From contig JAGYKP010000080.1 in the NCBI GenBank assembly GCA_018401555.1, forward strand, positions 62,001-126,000: a stretch of 64,000 bases of DNA. Reading direction: 5' to 3'. This DNA is from Halomonas sp. Its GTDB lineage: Bacteria > Pseudomonadota > Gammaproteobacteria > Pseudomonadales > Halomonadaceae. The notes under the pieces are model-generated. The model was given only the letters and a program-made list of their open reading frames with translations. It was not told where the DNA came from and searched no databases. Each line of letters opens with the position of its first letter. The first letter of the stretch is position 1. Below are positions 59,869 to 64,000 of this stretch, in pieces. Both the position numbers and the translations under genes were made by a program.

Positions 59869-61230
59869 ATGCCCGACACCATCTCCAGCATCATCTCACC
59901 GGAAGGCAGCCTCGAGATCCTCTCCCAGCACGAGGTGGCGCGCCTTCACGACACCTCCCGCGCCGGCCTGCACGGCTTGCTGCGCTGCTGCGCCCTGGCA
60001 GTGCTCAACTGCGGCTCGCCCATCGACGATAGCCTGGCGCTGCTGGAGGCCTATGCGGACTTCGATATCGAGGTGATTCCCCAGGATCGCGGCATTCGCC
60101 TCAAGCTGACCAATGCCCCGGCCGAGGCCTTCGTCGACGGCAAGATGATACGCGGCATCCGCGAGCACCTCTCCTCCGTGCTGCGCGATATCGTCTACGT
60201 CTACAACGAGATCCAGGGCCACCAGCGCTTCGACCTGACCACCGCCGAGGGCACCACTAACGCGGTATTCCATATCCTGCGCAAGGCCGGCACCCTCAAG
60301 CCCGGCGCCGACCCGAGCCTGGTGGTGTGCTGGGGCGGACACTCCATCTCCCGCGAGGAGTACGACTACAGCAAGGACGTGGGCTACCACCTGGGCCTGC
60401 GTGAGCTGGACATCTGCACCGGCTGCGGCCCCGGCGCCATGAAGGGGCCGATGAAGGGCGCCAACGTGGCCCACGCCAAGCAGCGCCGCCACCAGGGCCG
60501 CTACCTGGGTGTTTCCGAGCCCGGCATCATCGCCGCCGAGGCCCCCAACCCCATCGTCAACGAACTGGTGGTGATGCCCGACATCGAGAAGCGCCTGGAG
60601 GCCTTCGTGCGTCTCGGCCACGGCATCCTGGTCTTCCCCGGCGGCGTCGGCACCGCCGAGGAGATCCTCTATCTGCTGGGCATCCTGCTGCACCCGGACA
60701 ACGCCGACATGGCGCTGCCGGTGATCTTCACCGGCCCCGCGAACAGCGCCGACTACTTCGCCCGCATCGACGAATTCCTGACCTATACCCTCGGCGAGCA
60801 GGCGCGCAGCCGCTATCGCATCATCATCGATGACCCCGTCGAGGTGGCGCGCACCATGCGCAAGGGCATCGACGAGGTGGCCGACTACCGCCGAGCCCGC
60901 CAGGATGCGTTCTACTTCAACTGGCGGCTGACCATCGACCGCCACTTCCAGGCCCCCTTCGAGCCTACCCATGCGGCCATGGCGAACCTGACGCTCGATC
61001 GCGAGCAGCCGGTCCATGAGCTGGCCGCCAACCTGCGGCGTGCCTTCTCCGGCATCGTCGCCGGCAACGTCAAGGAACAGGGGATCCGTGCCATCCAGGC
61101 CCACGGCCCCTTCCGCCTGCACGCCGAGCCGGAGCTGATGGCGCGCCTGGATGCGCTGCTCGACTCCTTCGTCGCCCAGGGGCGCATGAAGCTTACCGGT
61201 GACTATGAGCCCTGCTATACGCTCGGATAA
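59869..61230 (+). CDS. ppnN: Pyrimidine/purine nucleotide 5'-monophosphate nucleosidase PpnN
   Basis: PpnN (YgdH) cleaves nucleoside monophosphates to base and ribose-5-phosphate; in E. coli it is stimulated by (p)ppGpp. The start at 59869 follows AAGGA. The 453-residue protein has the LOG-like core [19 protein letters not shown] and [20 protein letters not shown]. The N-terminal regulatory region begins [20 protein letters not shown]. It is intact. Confidence 0.93.
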   Translation: MPDTISSIISPEGSLEILSQHEVARLHDTSRAGLHGLLRCCALAVLNCGSPIDDSLALLEAYADFDIEVIPQDRGIRLKLTNAPAEAFVDGKMIRGIREHLSSVLRDIVYVYNEIQGHQRFDLTTAEGTTNAVFHILRKAGTLKPGADPSLVVCWGGHSISREEYDYSKDVGYHLGLRELDICTGCGPGAMKGPMKGANVAHAKQRRHQGRYLGVSEPGIIAAEAPNPIVNELVVMPDIEKRLEAFVRLGHGILVFPGGVGTAEEILYLLGILLHPDNADMALPVIFTGPANSADYFARIDEFLTYTLGEQARSRYRIIIDDPVEVARTMRKGIDEVADYRRARQDAFYFNWRLTIDRHFQAPFEPTHAAMANLTLDREQPVHELAANLRRAFSGIVAGNVKEQGIRAIQAHGPFRLHAEPELMARLDALLDSFVAQGRMKLTGDYEPCYTLG

Positions 61231-61234
61231 GGGG

Positions 61235-61261
61235 CAAGGGGCAAGGATTCCTTGACCCTTG
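61235..61261. terminator. Imperfect hairpin after ppnN
   Basis: CAAGG-ATT-CCTTG is extended outward by GGG/CCC, AA/TT and C/G pairs with one mismatch. It sits five bases after the ppnN stop and before a convergent gene. Confidence 0.5.
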
Positions 61262-61276
61262 CTTCCTTGACCCTGT

Positions 61277-61643
61277 CTAACGCGGCGCCTTCACCCACAG
61301 AGACAGGGCGTGGAGCAGCAGCCCCAGGGTGGCGCCGTGGGCGAGCCACAACTCCCAGCCGATGAAGTCACTGAACAGCGCATGCCAGGCCCCCATGCCG
61401 GCCAGGCCGGCCAGCAGGCAGAGTCCCAGGCGGCCCAGCAGGCGGGGCAGGCGCAACCGCTCCGGCACGCGCCAGCAGCCGCCACTGCAGCACGCCCACC
61501 AGGCAGACCACGGCCAACGCCAACAGGATCAGGTTGAAACGGCTCTCATGCCCTCCCACCAGGTAGCGCGGCAGGGTGGCGAGCATCAGCAGTGCAAGGC
61601 CCAGCAGCAGGCTGAGCCGTTCTGGCGTCGGCTGGGCGCCCAC
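61277..61643 (-). CDS. Small multi-pass membrane protein (frameshifted)
   Basis: No function is recognised. Joined across one frameshift near 61470, the protein of about 122 residues has four predicted membrane segments. These are LSLLLGLALLMLATLPRYLVG, ILLALAVVCLVGVLQWRLLA, LLGRLGLCLLAGLAGMGAWHAL and ELWLAHGATLGLLLHALSLW. It starts next to the yqcA stop, so co-expression is likely. Small proteins of this kind near flavodoxins are otherwise uncharacterised. Confidence 0.65.
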
Positions 61644-61644
61644 T

Positions 61645-62109
61645 TCAGGCGACCTTCAACTGTTGTGACTCGATCCACTCCTCGACCCAGGGCAGCGCGG
61701 CATCGTCGGCCATGAAGGTCTCCATGGCGTCGACTTCCAGGCGCTCGCCAAGGCGCTGGGCGCCCTGCCCGGCCAGCAGTTCGTCGAGCTGGCGTCCGGC
61801 GCCGCAGAAGGTCTCGCCGTAGGAGCTGTCGCCCAGGGCGATCAGCCCGTAGCGCAACCAGCCGAGCCCGGGACTCTTCTCGGCGATGGCATTGGCGAAG
61901 GACGCGAAGGCCCCGGGATAGTCGCCACTGCCGGTGGTGGAGACGCAGAACAGCGCCAGGTCGGTGGCCTCGGCGTCGAGATCATCCAGGGTGGGATTCT
62001 CGAGGATGGCGACCTCGTAACCGGCCTCCTCGAACAGCGGCTTGACCTGCTCGGCGACATCCAGGGCGCCGCCATACATGGTGCCAACGAAGATCTTCAG
62101 CATGGGCAT
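61645..62109 (-). CDS. yqcA: Flavodoxin YqcA
   Basis: This short-chain flavodoxin of 154 residues binds FMN. The phosphate loop is FVGTMYGGALDVAEQV. The loops STTGSGDYPGAF and RYGLIALGDSSYGETFCGAG surround the isoalloxazine ring. Sequence style (DELLAGQGAQRLGERLEVDA) matches YqcA rather than MioC. It is intact. The start could be this ATG or one six bases inside. Confidence 0.88.
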   Translation of the reverse strand: MPMLKIFVGTMYGGALDVAEQVKPLFEEAGYEVAILENPTLDDLDAEATDLALFCVSTTGSGDYPGAFASFANAIAEKSPGLGWLRYGLIALGDSSYGETFCGAGRQLDELLAGQGAQRLGERLEVDAMETFMADDAALPWVEEWIESQQLKVA

Positions 62110-62311
62110 GTCACTGTAGTACCTGAGAAATTTTCTCGGATACTAACACGTCTCGTGGCCCCCTCGCATCCGTCGCGTCGTGCCGGGCCAGTTCCTCACC
62201 TGCAACTGAATCTGGATCAAGGCCGTGGCATTTCGTCGCAGGGAGCACACTGCGGCGAGCCCCGATATCCGACTAGAATGGTGGGTCTTGAAGCCCCCTG
62301 ACGGAGATATC

Positions 62312-62521
62312 ATGCAGCAGACCTTCGAGGCATGGATCACCCCGCTGATGATCGGCGGGCTGATCGTGTTCATGTGCTTCATCATCTGGGACCTGGCGAA
62401 GAAGTCCAACGCCGGGCGGTTCGGAACCATCATGCTGTTCGTGGTACTGGGCGCGGGCATGCTCGGCTATGTACTCAAGGTGGTCATCACCTGGATGCTG
62501 GAAAACGGCGGCGCCGTCTAG
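62312..62521 (+). CDS. DUF2788 family small membrane protein
   Basis: The ATG at 62312 has GGAG five bases upstream and gives a 69-residue protein. It has two membrane helices (MIGGLIVFMCFIIWDLAKKS and FGTIMLFVVLGAGMLGYVLK) joined by a basic loop NAGRFG. This matches the DUF2788 family. Function is unknown. A strong terminator follows. Confidence 0.85.
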   Translation: MQQTFEAWITPLMIGGLIVFMCFIIWDLAKKSNAGRFGTIMLFVVLGAGMLGYVLKVVITWMLENGGAV

Positions 62522-62538
62522 CAGTCACCGGGCACGCA

Positions 62539-62576
62539 AAAGCAGAGGGCCACCCCATGGGGTGGCCCTCTGCTTT
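62539..62576. terminator. Perfect 38-base palindromic terminator between DUF2788 and ihfA
   Basis: The bases from 62539 to 62576 are a perfect palindrome with its centre at 62557-62558. The A-run on the left and T-run on the right flank a GC-rich stem (GCAGAGGGCCACCCC), so it can end transcription of the two convergent genes in both directions. Confidence 0.85.
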
Positions 62577-62593
62577 CGATGGCTACGGGACAT

Positions 62594-62896
62594 TCAGTGG
62601 TGTTCGCCATCATAGCCTTCCACCTGGCTCTTCAGCTTCTGCCCGGGGCGAAAGGTCACCACGCGTCGCGCGGAGATGGGTATCTCCTCCCCCGTCTTCG
62701 GGTTACGGCCGGGCCGCTCACGCTTGTCGCGCAGGTCGAAGTTGCCGAACCCTGACAGCTTGACCTGCTCGTTCTCGCGCAGGCAGCCGCGGATCTCGTC
62801 GAAGAAGGCCTCCACCATGGACTTGGCCTCCCGCTTGGAGAGACCGAGTTCGGCATGCAGGTGTTCGGCCAGCTCTGCCTTGGTCAGTGCACCCAT
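62594..62896 (-). CDS. ihfA: Integration host factor subunit alpha
   Basis: IHF-alpha is a DNA-bending protein that works with IHF-beta. The start at 62896 follows GGGGAGAG and gives [20 protein letters not shown]. The DNA-binding arm contains [20 protein letters not shown] and [20 protein letters not shown]. It is 100 residues and intact. The pheT-ihfA order is the standard one in gammaproteobacteria. Confidence 0.96.
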   Translation of the reverse strand: MGALTKAELAEHLHAELGLSKREAKSMVEAFFDEIRGCLRENEQVKLSGFGNFDLRDKRERPGRNPKTGEEIPISARRVVTFRPGQKLKSQVEGYDGEHH

Positions 62897-62975
62897 CGTC
62901 ACTCTCCCCTCTAGGCCCATCCCGGGTTTGATGGACGGCCGACACCTGCCTGCCTTACCCCGCCCTGAACGGCTC

Positions 62976-64000
62976 CTAACCGCGCAGCTCCGCACCCAGG
63001 TGCTGACGGGACTCGTTGACGATGGCATCGACCAACTTGTTGATTTCCTCGTCATTGAGCGTGCGCGAAGGATGCTGCCAGGTCAAGCCCAGGGCGACGC
63101 TCTTGCGCCCTTCCGGTACACCCTTGCCCTGGTAGACATCGAACAGGCGACACTCGATCAGCCACTCGCCGGCCTGCTCGCGCAGGGTATCCAGCAGCGC
63201 CTGCACCGGGAGGTCCTCGTCGACCAGGAACGCCAGGTCACGGCGCACCTCGGGGTAGCGTGACAGCGGCATGAAGGCCGGCACCCGGCCCTGGGTCAGG
63301 GCATCCAGACGCACCTCGCAGAGTACCGCATCGGCCTTGAGCCCCAGCTGGGCGCGTACCGCCGGATGCAGGGTGCCGATCCAGCCGGCCTCCTCGCCAC
63401 GGTGCAGGATACGCGCACACTGCCCCGGGTGAAGCGACGGGTGCTCGGCGGGTTCGAAGCGCCACGCCTCGGCATCGCCGCCCATGGCCAGCAGGCTCTC
63501 GAGATCGCCCTTCAGATCGAAGAAATCGACCTGGGCGCGGTCCCCCGCCCAGCCTTCCGGCTCGCGGGAGCCGCAGGCCAGGGACACCCAGCATCGGCAC
63601 CTGCGCCAGGCTGTCGAGCTCGCCCCGGAATACCAGGCCGGTCTCGAACAGCCGTACCCGGCTCTGCTGCCGATTGAGGTTATGCTGCAGCGCCCTCACC
63701 AGACCCGGGAAGAGGCTGGCCCGCATCACCGAGAGATCCGCGGAGATGGGGTTGGCCAGCACCGGTGACACCGCCTCGGGCAGCAGCGTCTTCTGCAGTT
63801 CGGGTGCCACGAAGCTGTAGGTGACCGCCTCCCTGATAGCCGCGAGCCACCATCTGACGGCGCAGGCGGGCCAGCGGAGTGCGCGCCTCATGATCCGGGC
63901 GCAGCCCCAGGCGCGCCTGGGGGCGACGCACGGGCAGGCGGTTGTAGCCGTGGATGCGAGCCACTTCCTCGATCAGGTCCTCCTCGATGGCGATATCGAA
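62976..64000 (-). CDS. pheT: Phenylalanyl-tRNA synthetase beta subunit (C-terminal part, frameshifted)
   Basis: The readable segments match the C-terminal part of PheT. These include [48 protein letters not shown], and the anticodon-binding end ([32 protein letters not shown]). Frame changes near 63560 and 63835 are required. The gene begins beyond position 64000. PheT is essential, so these breaks are very unlikely to be true mutations. Confidence 0.9.

Overview
The window is a GC-rich chromosomal segment from a gammaproteobacterium. The blocks aspS-yebC-ruvCAB-ybgC-tolQRAB-pal-cpoB, ubiG-mupP, pheT-ihfA and tamAB, together with the general protein character, point to the Halomonadaceae (Halomonas or a close relative). 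That placement is an inference from gene order and protein style; no rRNA is present to confirm it. I count 63 protein genes, no rRNA or tRNA, no CRISPR array and no prophage. The only mobile element is one solitary TnpB gene with its element ends.

Layout. 1-6330 (minus): tamB, tamA and a coiled-coil membrane protein. 6480-7054: a superoxide-dismutase-like protein that has lost its metal ligands. 7065-9252: a degenerate UDP-sugar dehydrogenase next to galU. 9453-11689: ubiG, mupP and a YciK-type reductase. 11698-13006: the tnpB element. 13023-23936 (minus): the cell-envelope, recombination and translation block cpoB-pal-tolBARQ-ybgC-ruvBAC-yebC-aspS-fmdB. 24110-26971: 2-hydroxyacid dehydrogenase, ribokinase and nucleoside hydrolase. 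26975-33869: acylphosphatase, YihY, NadM-Nudix, a HypT-like regulator, cardiolipin synthase and class I fumarase. 34087-40501: uvrB, OsmC, a small HMA-like protein, ygfZ, tatD and prfC. 40670-42515: a RegB/RegA redox two-component system. 42701-46267: 3-hydroxybutyrate dehydrogenase, an orphan HybE-like protein, an inositol-phosphatase-family enzyme, glutaredoxin and a DUF1338 enzyme. 46446-48945: a 3-oxoacid CoA-transferase with a divergent LysR regulator. 49033-53179: acyltransferase, LysM/LytM lipoprotein, glycosyltransferase, PAP2 phosphatase and AlkB. 53360-58753: an AGCS symporter divergent from gcvH-gcvP. 58846-64000: a LysR regulator, ppnN, small membrane proteins, yqcA, ihfA and the 3' part of pheT.

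The genes fit together in a few themes: envelope integrity (Tam, Tol-Pal, Cls, LytM), redox sensing and stress (RegBA, HypT-like, OsmC, YgfZ, Grx), ketone-body/3-hydroxybutyrate use (BdhA and ScoAB), glycine cleavage, and nucleoside/NAD salvage.

Two cautions and one highlight. At least 24 of the 63 genes carry apparent one-base shifts, several in G or C runs and several in essential genes such as pheT. I therefore read most of them as sequence errors and annotate the whole gene span. The most interesting non-coding signal is a family of three intergenic, roughly 105-180 base palindromic repeats (21618-21727, 32126-32304, 38781-38884). Their stems change in compensating pairs between copies, as expected of a conserved folded structure. 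Two enzyme homologues without catalytic residues (SOD-like and UDP-sugar-dehydrogenase-like) are the best protein-level curiosities.
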